A stretch of DNA of 64,000 bases, from the NCBI RefSeq assembly GCF_020539525.1, contig NZ_JACDXX010000012.1, positions 83,739-147,738 of the forward strand, written 5' to 3'. This DNA is from Pseudogemmobacter faecipullorum (GTDB lineage: Bacteria; Pseudomonadota; Alphaproteobacteria; Rhodobacterales; Rhodobacteraceae). Shown here piece after piece: positions 1 to 8,987 of the stretch; positions within the stretch are counted from its first letter, which is position 1; each line of letters starts with the position of its first letter. Below the pieces are notes generated by a model, which saw only the letters and a list, made by a program, of their open reading frames with translations, did not search any database and was not told where the DNA came from. The translations under genes and the position numbers were made by a program.

Positions 1-3000
1 CCTGCGGATCGGGGGATTTAAAGGCGGTCAGGTTCAGAATGCCCTGATCGACCGCAGCGATGGTGACATAACCGGTCTCACCCGGCTCAATCCCCTCAAC
101 CTTCACCGCCACATCCAGCGCCCCGCGCGGATCGACGGCATCGGCGGCCTCAACTGTCGCCTGCAGCGCGCGTTTGCCCGGATCGATTTTGGCATAGGAG
201 AGGCCAAGTGCGCGCGAGGGCACCCGGCCCGCCGCCACATCCATCGGTCGCAGCACCGAGGCCGTCACATAGACCCCTGCGCCCCAGTCATCGGTGACAT
301 CGAGCGCGATCAGGTTCTCGCCCTCGCTGACCTCGACCGCTTTCATCCCGACCAGACGGTTCGAGACCACGGTGACCAGTGCCGTACCGGCTGCGCGCGG
401 CACGATGCGCAGCTGCGCCTGGTCGCCCGCTTTGTAATCAGGCCGGTCAAGCGACAGCTCCAGCGTGTCAGGCGTCGCGCTGACATCGGCAGGCGCATAC
501 CAGCCCGAGTAGAAGCCGGTCGAGCTGACCACCTTGCTGCCGCCGATCTCTTCCACTTTCAGCTCATACTGACCCCAGTCGACCTTGGCGCTGATCTCAG
601 CCGGATCGCCGCCGAGGCTGGCCGCGCCTTCCGCGACCACGCTGCGATAGGTCACCGGCTCCCAGTTCCAGGAGCCATAGCTCTGATACCACTGCCAGTC
701 GGTCTGCAGACGGGTCAGGGTCCATTTCACCTCCATCGGCTGCGGCGCCAGATCCGGCCCCAGCGCGATCAGGCTGAACCTTGCCTCTGATCCTTCGGCC
801 ACCACACCGTCAAATCCCGGTTTGACGCCGATCATCGGCCCGTCGGGCGTGACTGGTACTGAGAGGCGGCGCTCGACCGGACGGCCCGAGCCCTCCGACA
901 CGCGCAGCACGAAATCGGCCTGCAGCGGACGGTCCACATTTTCCGCCACCGGCAGCGCCGCATCGATATAGGCCTTGCCATCTTCCAGCGTTTCCGCGCC
1001 GCCAAGGCCTTCACTCAGCGTCTCAAACGGCTGGTCATGGCGGCCAAAGACATAGCCCGGGAAGGCCGTCAGGCCAGGCGCCGCGCGCAGGAGCACCTCA
1101 CCCTCGACCGCGAGACCCGCAGCAGGCGCGCCAAAGAGATATTTCGCATCCAGCGTAAGCGCGGCCACCGGCTCGCTGAGCGAGAGGGTTTCCCCTTCGG
1201 TTTTCAGCGTGAAATCAATGCGTTCCGGCAGGAAATCCTCGACAAGGAAGGTCTTGCGGGTCAGCGCCTCGCCTTTGGCATCGGCCAGAATGGCCAGAGA
1301 CCAGACCCCGCGCGGCGCCGATCCCGCCACCGACAGCTCAAAGACATAGCCGCCGGCGCCTTTATCCTCGACCAGCTGGCGCGAATATTCGACCCCATCC
1401 GGGCGGGTCAGCACGGCGGTCAGCGGCAGGCCCTCGACCGCTTCGGCGACCGGATTGCGGGCCACAGCGGTGGCATAGACCGTCTCACCGGCGCGGTAGG
1501 CGCCGCGATCGGTGGTCAGGAAGACATCGACCGGCGGCGCAGGCTCACGCCCCTCAACCCCCCGGTCCGACAGGTCAAATTCCGGATCGGTCAGCGACAG
1601 GAAAGAAATATCGCTGTCGCCATCGCGCAGAACGATCATCGCCGGGGCCTGGGCCCCGGTGCCACGCGCGAGGCCTGCATCAAACCGGGCATAGCCCTGA
1701 TCATCGGTGGTGGTGGTGCCAAGCACGGCATTGGCGCGGCTCAGCAGTTCAGCGGTGACCCCGGCTTTCGCCCCGGCGCTGGCAAGACTGCGCACGAAGA
1801 CATGCAGCCCGTCGACGCCCGAAAGCGTGGTCACCCCCAGATCCGAGATCACAAACCACTGCCAGGCCGGTGCGGTATCATAGCTGTCCGAGCCGGGAAT
1901 AGCGGCACGCAGAGCGTAGATCCCGGCCTCTTTACCCTGCAAGGCCTCGCCCAGCGGCAGGCGGGTGGTGACATCGCGGTTCACCTCACGCAGCAGCCTG
2001 GCCTCGCCCTTCCAGACGCTGGTGCCGATATCGGCCCGGAAATCATATTCCTGGTAATAGGCCATCGGCGTGCCGAAGTAATATTCCTGGATCGAGCGCA
2101 GCATATTGCGGTCGGTGACCTGATAGAGCTCCAGCTCGATCGTATCGATATTCACCGATTCCACCGGCAGGGCCGCATCGCCGGTTTTCGGCAGCACATA
2201 GCCCCGGCCCGGGAAGCGCACCGCAGCAGCACGGTCGCGGATATACATCGACAGCTCGATATCTTTGGCGAGGCTCTGGCCATCAGCGGCGGGCAGGCCC
2301 TGACGGAAGGTCAGGCTATAGCGCTCGCCATGCTGCACGCCGGTCAGGCAGAGCTGGCGCTGATCGGGCATCTCAACCGCAAGACCCGCGCCCGGCAGTT
2401 TGATGTAATCGCTGTAATCCACACCGGTTGCCACCAGATCCTCGGTAAAACGGGCACAGATACGCGGCCGGGCCAGATCGGCCTCAACCACATGATCCTC
2501 GATGCGGAAACCATATTTACCCATCGCGGTCTCGAGCAGCTGCGCGGTATCGCTGCGCTGCTGCAGATCCTGGGCCAGACGCAAAGCCGGGACCATTTCG
2601 CGCCCCATGCCCTGCTGTTCCAGATCCAAAGCCATCTGCACCAGCAGGCTATGGCGCTGTGCCGGATGCTCCGAGCGCAGATAGCCATTGATCGCCGCCA
2701 GCAGCGCGCGCTGGCGATACCAGTAACGGTTATTCTCATCGCGATCAGCGGTCTGCGAGGCGCGGCGGGCATATTCCAGCCACAGATCGGGGCGGTCCTC
2801 GACATTCAGCGCCGCGCCGGTGAAGGCGGTGGCCATGATCATATCGCCCTGGGCCTCGGAATCTGCGGCTGACTGCAGATGTTCCTCCGCGCTCCAGCTG
2901 CCGCTGGTATGGGTGCGGCCGAGCGAGCTGGCCATATCCAGCGCTTCGCTGAACAGATGGGGAGGCAGGAAATCCAGCTCGGCGCGGCGGCTGCTTGCAA

Positions 3001-3319
3001 GGCCCGCAGCCGCGGGCGGTGCGCTGACGATCCGGGCCGAGATCGCGCCCTGGAAGAAGCTTTCCTCGCCTGGGCCCTGTTTCAGGAAGCAGCTGTTATT
3101 GCGGCTGTTGAAAGTATAGGCCTCGCAGCTTTTATTCGCGATACAGGCCCGCTCACAGGCATCCGAGGTTGTATCAAATACAGAAGAGAAATCGCCGCCC
3201 GGCAGATCAGCATCGCTGCTCACAATCGCGCGACGGGCCGGAATCAGCTCTTCGGCGCTGAGCGCGGATGGGAGTGCAGAGACCGCCAGGACCATGAAAA
3301 ATCTGAACAGTTTCCGCAT
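1..3319 (-). CDS. Alpha-2-macroglobulin family protein with N-terminal PAN/Apple-like domain (5' part; runs off the left edge)
   Basis: About 1,106 codons are visible and the gene continues past base 1, so the C-terminal thioester and complement-like domains are not in view. The start is ATG at 3319, preceded by a GGGAGAG ribosome site. The protein opens with a signal peptide (MRKLFRFFMVLAVSALPSAL, then SAEE). A Cys-rich stretch follows at about residues 45-80 (D-A-C-E-R-A-C, then K-S-C-E-A-Y-T-F and N-S-C-F-L-K) that resembles a PAN/Apple module. The rest reads as macroglobulin beta-domains, for example T-T-D-R-G-A-Y-R-A-G-E-T-V-Y and the later D-R-P-D-Y-K-A-G-D. The family traps or inhibits proteases in the periplasm and is often paired with penicillin-binding protein 1C; any such partner would lie outside the window. 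The signal peptide has no lipobox Cys, so unlike E. coli YfhM it is probably not a lipoprotein. Long open frames on the opposite strand are shadows. Confidence 0.9.
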   Translation of the reverse strand, partial: MRKLFRFFMVLAVSALPSALSAEELIPARRAIVSSDADLPGGDFSSVFDTTSDACERACIANKSCEAYTFNSRNNSCFLKQGPGEESFFQGAISARIVSAPPAAAGLASSRRAELDFLPPHLFSEALDMASSLGRTHTSGSWSAEEHLQSAADSEAQGDMIMATAFTGAALNVEDRPDLWLEYARRASQTADRDENNRYWYRQRALLAAINGYLRSEHPAQRHSLLVQMALDLEQQGMGREMVPALRLAQDLQQRSDTAQLLETAMGKYGFRIEDHVVEADLARPRICARFTEDLVATGVDYSDYIKLPGAGLAVEMPDQRQLCLTGVQHGERYSLTFRQGLPAADGQSLAKDIELSMYIRDRAAAVRFPGRGYVLPKTGDAALPVESVNIDTIELELYQVTDRNMLRSIQEYYFGTPMAYYQEYDFRADIGTSVWKGEARLLREVNRDVTTRLPLGEALQGKEAGIYALRAAIPGSDSYDTAPAWQWFVISDLGVTTLSGVDGLHVFVRSLASAGAKAGVTAELLSRANAVLGTTTTDDQGYARFDAGLARGTGAQAPAMIVLRDGDSDISFLSLTDPEFDLSDRGVEGREPAPPVDVFLTTDRGAYRAGETVYATAVARNPVAEAVEGLPLTAVLTRPDGVEYSRQLVEDKGAGGYVFELSVAGSAPRGVWSLAILADAKGEALTRKTFLVEDFLPERIDFTLKTEGETLSLSEPVAALTLDAKYLFGAPAAGLAVEGEVLLRAAPGLTAFPGYVFGRHDQPFETLSEGLGGAETLEDGKAYIDAALPVAENVDRPLQADFVLRVSEGSGRPVERRLSVPVTPDGPMIGVKPGFDGVVAEGSEARFSLIALGPDLAPQPMEVKWTLTRLQTDWQWYQSYGSWNWEPVTYRSVVAEGAASLGGDPAEISAKVDWGQYELKVEEIGGSKVVSSTGFYSGWYAPADVSATPDTLELSLDRPDYKAGDQAQLRIVPRAAGTALVTVVSNRLVGMKAVEVSEGENLIALDVTDDWGAGVYVTASVLRPMDVAAGRVPSRALGLSYAKIDPGKRALQATVEAADAVDPRGALDVAVKVEGIEPGETGYVTIAAVDQGILNLTAFKSPDPQ

Positions 3320-3547
3320 AACGCTCTCTCTCCCTACCAATAACCTGTGACAGACTGCCACGCGCATAAATCCACGACAAGGCGCACAGCCCTGCGTTGT
3401 CTTTAAGTCCTGCTTCACTTTTTACGGTAATGCTAGTGGTGAAAACCTTGCCTGCCGGCGAGAGGGGAAATGTCGTACCCCCGCTCTCCCCCGGGCAAAG
3501 CTGCGCTGCGCCGCCAGCGTGATGATCCGCCTCAGAAGGAGGGTGCT

Positions 3548-4375
3548 GTGAGCGATATGCCGATGCGAAACCCGCTGAGCGGGCCCAGCCTGCCAGTGCC
3601 GGCACCGCCCGAAACCCCCGGCAGGTGCCCGGACGCGGCTTTTTCCGGCAAAACAGCGCCGGGGCTGCGGATTGATCTGGCGGATCTGGCCGCAGCGGCA
3701 CTTGAAGACCGCCTCTCGCCCTCTGCCCGGGCCCCGGCCCGGCCGCTGGCCGCCGCACCCCTCCGGCCTGCCGGAAGCGCCGCCACGCCGCCGCTGTTCA
3801 GCCCGCCGCCGCCGCTGTTCGGCGCCGGGCTGGCACGCCCCTGCCCGCCGCCCCGCCCCATCCCCCGCCCCGGCCCGTGCCTCGAGACGCCCCTGCGGCT
3901 GCTGGCGATGGAGGAAAACCTGACCTGCCAGCAGGTGCTGCGAAAATTCTGTGCCAGGTTTAATGTCATCCTGGCATTTGCCGGTCAGACCACAGCGCTG
4001 GCGGTGCCGATGGCGGCCTTTCGTCCTGATCTGGTCCTGCTCTCGCTCCCCGCCAGCGCCGGCGCGGCCGGGATTTTTGCCGATACTCTGGCCAGGCTGC
4101 GCCGCGAGACTACAATCCAGCCGCTGATCGCGGCTATGGCAGAACCACACAGGCGGCAGGAGCTGCCGCCCGGTCTGCTGGCCCGGCTGGATGGCTGGCT
4201 CGATAAGCCTTTGCGCCGCTCGGGCTTTGCCGCCCTGCTGTCACTTTGCGGGCACCATCAGCCTGGCCCGGGCTCAGGCGACGTCACGCCCGGCGTTTTC
4301 GAGAATGGTCAGGAAAGCCGCGCCAAAGCGTTCGGCTTTCAGCGGCCCCATGCCCTGCACGCGCTCCAGCTCTGA
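3548..4375 (+). CDS. Proline-rich protein with a C-terminal degenerate response-regulator receiver domain
   Basis: The chosen start is GTG 3548, which sits 6 nt after a strong AAGGAGGG; an in-frame ATG at 3470 has a poorly spaced site. The protein is about 275 aa. The first half is a low-complexity Pro/Ala/Arg linker. From about residue 118 it follows the receiver pattern: L-R-L-L-A-M-E-E-N-L-T-C-Q-Q-V-L matches the usual acidic start, R-P-D-L-V-L-L-S-L-P the beta-3 strand, and L-D-G-W-L-D-K-P-L the conserved Lys-Pro. The phosphoacceptor Asp is replaced by Ser and the switch Thr region reads A-A-M-A-E, so phosphorylation by the usual route is unlikely. The last ~34 codons overlap the 3' end of recQ on the opposite strand. 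I know no function. The receiver assignment is a pattern inference and the gene could be decaying. Confidence 0.6.
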   Translation: MSDMPMRNPLSGPSLPVPAPPETPGRCPDAAFSGKTAPGLRIDLADLAAAALEDRLSPSARAPARPLAAAPLRPAGSAATPPLFSPPPPLFGAGLARPCPPPRPIPRPGPCLETPLRLLAMEENLTCQQVLRKFCARFNVILAFAGQTTALAVPMAAFRPDLVLLSLPASAGAAGIFADTLARLRRETTIQPLIAAMAEPHRRQELPPGLLARLDGWLDKPLRRSGFAALLSLCGHHQPGPGSGDVTPGVFENGQESRAKAFGFQRPHALHALQL

Positions 4376-6355
4376 CAGGCTGCGCGGGCGGCGTTCGGCG
4401 ATCTGGCGCAAAGTGGCGGCAGTGCAGGACAAAGGCTTGCCGGTGCCATCCTCGCCCCGCGCCAGCCGGATCTGAGCCTCGGCCAGCATATCATAGACCT
4501 GGCCTTCCGCCCGGCCCGCCAGCGCCATGCGCGCCGGATGCGGCACCCCGGCTGTGCCATCTTCGGCCAGGCGCAAAACCTCAAGGAAGGCCAGTCCATA
4601 GCTTTCCAGCTTTTTCGCCCCGATGCCGGTGATCCCGGCCATGGCATCAAGGCTGGAGGGGCGTCTGGTCGCCAGCTCGATCAGCGTGCGATCGGCAAAA
4701 ATCACATAGGCCGGAACACCCGCCGCCTCGGCCAGGGCGCGGCGCTTTGCTTTCAGCGCGGAAAGCAGCGGCGCATCCTCCTCGGCCACCAGCGCTTTGG
4801 CGGTGAATTTGACCCCTGAAACCGGCGCCGGTTTGCGCAGCATCACGCTCTCTTCGCCGCGCAGCACCGGGCGGGCCGCTTCGGTCATGCGCAAAGCACC
4901 ATGGCGCTCACTATCGGGGCGGACCAGATCACGCCCCGACATCTGCAGGAACACGGAGGTCCAGGCCCCTTTCGACATCTCGCGGCCCACGCCAAAAGTC
5001 GGCAGCTGATCATGGCCCCGGCCCCGGATCCGCTCATTGCTGGTGCCGGTCAGAATATCGATCAGATGGCCGGCGCCATAGCTTTCGCCGGTGCGCAGCA
5101 CGGCGGACAGCGCCTTGCGCACCGCTTCGGTGCCGTCAAACACTGCAGGCGGGCTGGCGCAGAGGTCACAATTGCCGCAGGGCCCGCTCGCTTCGCCGAA
5201 ATAAGACAGCAAGAGCTGACGGCGGCAGGCCAGGGCCTCCGCGAGGCCCAGCAAAGCATTCAGACGGCCGTGATCCGCCGCCTTACGCTCTGCCGGGGCC
5301 AGGCCCTCATCAATCTGCGAACGGCGGTAGCGGATATCTTCCGCGCCATAAAGCGTAAGCGTTTCAGCGGGTTCGCCATCGCGGCCCGCCCGGCCGATTT
5401 CCTGGTAATAGCTTTCAATTGATTTTGGCAGATCGGCATGGGCCACCCAGCGGATATCGGGCTTGTCGATCCCCATGCCAAAGGCCACGGTGGCGACGAC
5501 AATCAGCCCGTCCTCGCGCTGAAAACTGGTCTCGACCGAGCGTCTGACCTCGGCCTCCATACCGCCGTGATAGGCGAGAGAGGAATGCCCGGCCTCACGC
5601 AGCGCCTGGGAGAGGGTCTCGGTCTTGGCGCGGGTGCCGCAATAGACAATGCCCGACTGGCCACGCCGTGCCGCCGCATAGCGCAGGATCTGCTCGCGCG
5701 GGCCATCCTTGGCGGCAAAGGCCAGATGGATATTCGGCCGGTCAAAGCCATGCAGGAAGGTTTCGGGCGTCTGGCCGTCAAACAGCCGGGTGACGATCTC
5801 GGCCCGGGTTTCCTCATCCGCAGTGGCGGTAAAGGCGGCCAGCGGCACATTCAGGCTGCGGCGCAGCGCGCCGATGCGCAGATAATCGGGGCGGAAATCA
5901 TGGCCCCACTGGCTGACGCAATGCGCCTCATCCACCGCGATCAGCGAGACATTGACCCGGCGCAGCAAAGCCTCGGTCGCGCCGGTAGCAAGACGCTCCG
6001 GCGCCATATAAAGCAGTTTCAGCCGCCCCTCATCCAGGGCCTGAAACACCGCTTCGGTCTCTTCATCGGTATTGCCCGAGGTCAGCGCCCCCGCCTCAAC
6101 CCCGGCCTCGCGCAGGCCGCGCACCTGGTCGCGCATCAGCGCGATCAGCGGTGAGATGACAACGGTCACCCCCTCACGGCACAAAGCAGGCAGCTGAAAA
6201 CACAAAGATTTTCCACCACCCGTCGGCATGATGGCAAGGGTATTGCGCCCCTCGGTAACCGCGGCGACGATCTCGGCCTGACCGGGCCGGAAGGCCTGAA
6301 AGCCGAAAATATCCGCCAGAAGCCTGGCGGGTTCGCTGCGGTCTGGCGCGCCCAT
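4274..6355 (-). CDS. recQ: ATP-dependent DNA helicase RecQ
   Basis: This 693-aa protein is a superfamily 2 3'-5' DNA helicase used in recombination and replication-fork repair. Walker A is M-P-T-G-G-G-K-S near residue 45 and the DEAH box is A-V-D-E-A-H-C near residue 142. Motif VI (Y-Y-Q-E-I-G-R-A-G-R-D-G) marks the end of the helicase core. A zinc-binding segment follows (C-R-R-Q-L-L-L-S-Y-F, then C-G-N-C-D-L-C), then a winged-helix region. Two HRDC-like modules come last: one ending G-I-G-A-K-K-L-E-S-Y-G and a second ending G-M-G-P-L-K-A-E-R-F-G. The start ATG overlaps the stop of yggT by one base (TGATG), suggesting translational coupling. The 3' end overlaps the convergent receiver-like gene by about 100 nt. 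Confidence 0.97.
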   Translation of the reverse strand: MGAPDRSEPARLLADIFGFQAFRPGQAEIVAAVTEGRNTLAIMPTGGGKSLCFQLPALCREGVTVVISPLIALMRDQVRGLREAGVEAGALTSGNTDEETEAVFQALDEGRLKLLYMAPERLATGATEALLRRVNVSLIAVDEAHCVSQWGHDFRPDYLRIGALRRSLNVPLAAFTATADEETRAEIVTRLFDGQTPETFLHGFDRPNIHLAFAAKDGPREQILRYAAARRGQSGIVYCGTRAKTETLSQALREAGHSSLAYHGGMEAEVRRSVETSFQREDGLIVVATVAFGMGIDKPDIRWVAHADLPKSIESYYQEIGRAGRDGEPAETLTLYGAEDIRYRRSQIDEGLAPAERKAADHGRLNALLGLAEALACRRQLLLSYFGEASGPCGNCDLCASPPAVFDGTEAVRKALSAVLRTGESYGAGHLIDILTGTSNERIRGRGHDQLPTFGVGREMSKGAWTSVFLQMSGRDLVRPDSERHGALRMTEAARPVLRGEESVMLRKPAPVSGVKFTAKALVAEEDAPLLSALKAKRRALAEAAGVPAYVIFADRTLIELATRRPSSLDAMAGITGIGAKKLESYGLAFLEVLRLAEDGTAGVPHPARMALAGRAEGQVYDMLAEAQIRLARGEDGTGKPLSCTAATLRQIAERRPRSLSELERVQGMGPLKAERFGAAFLTILENAGRDVA

Positions 6356-6642
6356 CAGTAGAAGGCGGCGGCGTTATTGGTCAGCACGATGCGCAGGGCA
6401 TAGATCGCCAGCAACACCGCCAGCGGCGCCAGATCCAGCCCGCCCATCTGCGGCAGAATGCGGCGCACCCGGTCATAGACCGGCTCCAGCAGGCGGTTCA
6501 GCCCGTACCAGATCTGCGCCACCAGCGGCTGACGGATATTCAGCACCTGGAAATTGATCAGCCAGCTGAGGATCACATGCGCCAGCACAATGAATTGTGC
6601 CACATCAAGGATCAGCATCAGGATCTGGAAGAGAGAGGTCAT
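6355..6642 (-). CDS. yggT: YggT family membrane protein
   Basis: The protein is 95 aa with two hydrophobic stretches, at about residues 5-28 (L-I-L-D-V-A-Q-F-I-V-L-A-H-V-I-L-S-W-L) and 70-88 (L-A-P-L-A-V-L-L-A-I-Y-A-L-R). Between them lies the characteristic N-I-R-Q-P and L-L-E-P-V-Y-D-R-V-R-R-I-L-P pattern of the YggT family (PF02325). Length is normal for a single-repeat YggT. Family members are linked to cell-envelope integrity, division and osmotic tolerance, but the biochemical role is unsettled. The gene is upstream of recQ and coupled to it by a one-base stop/start overlap. It is transcribed divergently from the thioesterase gene at 6855. Confidence 0.93.
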   Translation of the reverse strand: MTSLFQILMLILDVAQFIVLAHVILSWLINFQVLNIRQPLVAQIWYGLNRLLEPVYDRVRRILPQMGGLDLAPLAVLLAIYALRIVLTNNAAAFY

Positions 6643-6854
6643 CGCGCCCTCGTGGTTTTATGACTGCCCGGATTTGGATGAGAGGTAACCTGCAGCGCCC
6701 GGAAGGGCAATCCCCGCCCCGCCCTGCCTGAAGCGCGGAAGGTTCGGACGCCGGGTAAATCTTGACCTTCGCGTCAGCTTTCGTCACCTCCCTCTTAGCC
6801 ACGGGCCTCACAGCCTGGCGCGCCGGGGTAAAGACCAGGTTGAAGGAGCCGGAA

Positions 6855-7406
6855 ATGTATCCTCTCATTCGGATGATGGCGGTTTTCCTGCAGGCCCGGC
6901 GGGCGCCACAGATTCAGGCTCTCGACACCCTGGTCAGCCACCATATCTGTATGCCCTGGGATATCGATCCCTGGATGGAGCTGAACAACGGCCGCACGCT
7001 GACGCTTTATGATCTGGGCCGGATCGGGCTGGCCGCGCGCACGCCCCTGGGCAAAACCCTGCGCCAAAGGCGCTGGGGCATGGCGGTGGCCGGGGCCTCG
7101 GTGCGCTACCGCAAAAGGATCCGCGCCTTTGACCGCTTTGAGATGCGCTCGCGCCTGCTCGGCTGGGACGAACGCTTCCTTTACCTTGAGCAGAGCATCT
7201 GGCGCCAAGGCGAATGCGCCTCGCAGGTGCTGATCCGTGGCGCGGTGACAAAGGGCGCGCGCGGCATCCTGCCGCCCGCCGAACTGGCAGCCGTGCTGGG
7301 CCTTGCGCCGGAAAGTCCGGCCCTGCCCCGCTGGGCCATGGCCTGGATCGCCGCAGAGGCCGAGCGCCCCTGGCCGCCCGAGCCCGCCCCTGCCGCCAGG
7401 AGCTGA
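6855..7406 (+). CDS. Acyl-CoA thioesterase-like hotdog-fold protein
   Basis: The start ATG 6855 follows a textbook GAAGGAG with 6-nt spacing; an upstream in-frame ATG at 6762 has no such site. The resulting protein is 183 aa and opens MYPLIRMMAVFLQARR. It carries a 4HBT-type signature in which W-D-I-D-P-W-M-E-L-N-N-G-R-T-L-T-L-Y-D-L-G-R corresponds to the Asp-containing helix of hotdog thioesterases. A later strand reads D-R-F-E-M-R-S-R-L-L-G-W-D-E-R. The family hydrolyses acyl-CoA or acyl-ACP thioesters; the substrate cannot be read from the sequence. It precedes the UMF1-type transporter by about 80 nt on the same strand with no clear terminator between, so co-transcription is possible. Confidence is good for the fold and modest for activity. 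Confidence 0.8.
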   Translation: MYPLIRMMAVFLQARRAPQIQALDTLVSHHICMPWDIDPWMELNNGRTLTLYDLGRIGLAARTPLGKTLRQRRWGMAVAGASVRYRKRIRAFDRFEMRSRLLGWDERFLYLEQSIWRQGECASQVLIRGAVTKGARGILPPAELAAVLGLAPESPALPRWAMAWIAAEAERPWPPEPAPAARS

Positions 7407-7487
7407 ACTGCCCGCACCCAGGCTACCTGCTTGCCTTAGCCGGGATTTCGCGATTCACTCGGGTCCTGGAGATAAGGGGCAGTGTAA

Positions 7488-8987
7488 ATGGTCAGTGCGA
7501 AGAAACGGATCTGGGGATGGTATTTCTTCGACTGGGCCAGTCAGCCCTACAGCACCCTGCTGCTGACCTTCATCTTCGGCCCCTATTTCGCGGAAATCGC
7601 CAGCGGCTATTACCTCGGCACCGGGCTTGATGCCGATGCGGCCGATGCCGCGGCGCAAAGCTTCTGGGGCTGGGGCATTGCCGCCAGCTCGGCGATTATC
7701 GCCATTCTCGCCCCGATCCTCGGCGCGATTGCCGACAGCACCGGGCGGCGGCTGATCTGGGTCTGGATTTTCTCGGCCTGCTATATCATCGGCGCCTGGG
7801 GGCTGTGGTGGGTGGCACCGGGGGGCGAGATCGGTATGCTCTGGTGGGGCGTGGCCTTCTTTGGCCTTGGCTTTATCGGCATGGAATTTGCCACGATTTT
7901 CACCAATGCCCTGATGCCCTCGCTGTCCGATCACGAGGATCTGGGGGCAATCTCCGGCTCGGGTTTTGCCTTTGGCTATCTGGGCGGGGTGGTTGCCCTG
8001 GTGATCATGCTGGGCTTTTTCATCACCGCGCCCGACACCCGCTCGGAAATAGACACCGCCGTGGTCTCGGCGCTGGAAGAGGGAGAGCCGCTGGTTCCCG
8101 ATGATGACAGCCTCGCCGGGCCGGAACTGGGGATTGTCGGCGCCACCGCCTCTGAGATTGATCAGGGGCCGCGCACCTATCTCGGCCTGCCGCCGCTGCT
8201 GGGCGAGGATGCCGAGACCCGCACCGGCACCAGGATCGTCGGCCCCTTCACCGCGATCTGGTTCATTCTGTTCATGATCCCCTTCTTCCTCTGGGTCAGA
8301 GAACCGAAGACCGAGGCCCGGCCGTTGCAGATGGGCCGCGCCATCAGTGATCTCAAAGAGCTGATCCTGTCGCTGCGCTTTCGCCGCAGCCTCACCGCCT
8401 ATCTCGGCTCCTCGCTGCTTTACCGCGATGCGCTGAACGCGCTTTATGCTTTCGGTGGCGTCTATGCCTCGCGCGTGCTGGGCTGGTCGATCGGCCAGGT
8501 CGGAATCTTCGGCATCATCGGCGCGGTGGCGGCGGTCTTTGCGGCATGGCTTGGCGGGCGGGCAGACCGCGCCTTTGGCCCGAGGCCGGTGATCGCGGTC
8601 TCGGTCCTCATCCTGACCCTCGTCTGCCTCGTTCTGGTCGGCATGACCCGCGAGCAGATCTGGGGCATCGCGCTCGATCCGGCCTCTTCCACCCCGGATC
8701 AGCTGTTCATGATCTGCGGCGGCCTGATCGGCGCGGCAGGGGGCTCGGTTCAGGCCGCCTCGCGCACGCTGATGCTGCGTCATACCACGCCTGAGCGCGC
8801 CGCCGAAGCCTTTGGCCTCTTCGCGCTCTCGGGCAAGGTCACCAGCTTCATCGCCCCGGCGCTGATCGCACTTGTCACCATGATCTCCGGCTCGCAGCGC
8901 ATCGGCTTCTCGCCGCTGATTGCCTTGTTCCTGCTCAGCCTTATCCTTCTGGCCTTCGTTCACCCCAAAGGGGAGCAATCCCGATGA
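7488..8987 (+). CDS. MFS transporter, UMF1 (Atg22-like) family
   Basis: This 499-aa polytopic membrane protein has about 12 predicted helices. The N-terminal motif W-G-W-Y-F-F-D-W-A-S-Q-P-Y-S-T-L and the A-D-S-T-G-R-R loop after the second helix are typical of the UMF1/Atg22 branch of the major facilitator superfamily. A hydrophilic segment of roughly 70 residues (about 185-255) separates the two six-helix halves. The start ATG has an AAGGGG site about 8 nt upstream. Substrates of bacterial UMF1 members are largely unknown; yeast Atg22 exports amino acids from the vacuole. The stop codon overlaps the mepA start by 4 nt (ATGA), so the two are translationally coupled. That coupling may hint at a role in recycling cell-wall or peptide fragments, which is inference only. 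Confidence 0.9.
   Translation: MVSAKKRIWGWYFFDWASQPYSTLLLTFIFGPYFAEIASGYYLGTGLDADAADAAAQSFWGWGIAASSAIIAILAPILGAIADSTGRRLIWVWIFSACYIIGAWGLWWVAPGGEIGMLWWGVAFFGLGFIGMEFATIFTNALMPSLSDHEDLGAISGSGFAFGYLGGVVALVIMLGFFITAPDTRSEIDTAVVSALEEGEPLVPDDDSLAGPELGIVGATASEIDQGPRTYLGLPPLLGEDAETRTGTRIVGPFTAIWFILFMIPFFLWVREPKTEARPLQMGRAISDLKELILSLRFRRSLTAYLGSSLLYRDALNALYAFGGVYASRVLGWSIGQVGIFGIIGAVAAVFAAWLGGRADRAFGPRPVIAVSVLILTLVCLVLVGMTREQIWGIALDPASSTPDQLFMICGGLIGAAGGSVQAASRTLMLRHTTPERAAEAFGLFALSGKVTSFIAPALIALVTMISGSQRIGFSPLIALFLLSLILLAFVHPKGEQSR

Noticed and set aside
1037..2872. Open frame of 611 codons on the plus strand
   Set aside because: It is antisense to the alpha-2-macroglobulin gene and its translation is Arg/Gln/His-rich with no recognisable domain, typical of high-GC shadows.
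3470..3547. Alternative ATG start at 3470 for the receiver-like gene
   Set aside because: The ribosome site is too close, while GTG 3548 has a well-spaced AAGGAGGG. The extra residues add nothing recognisable.
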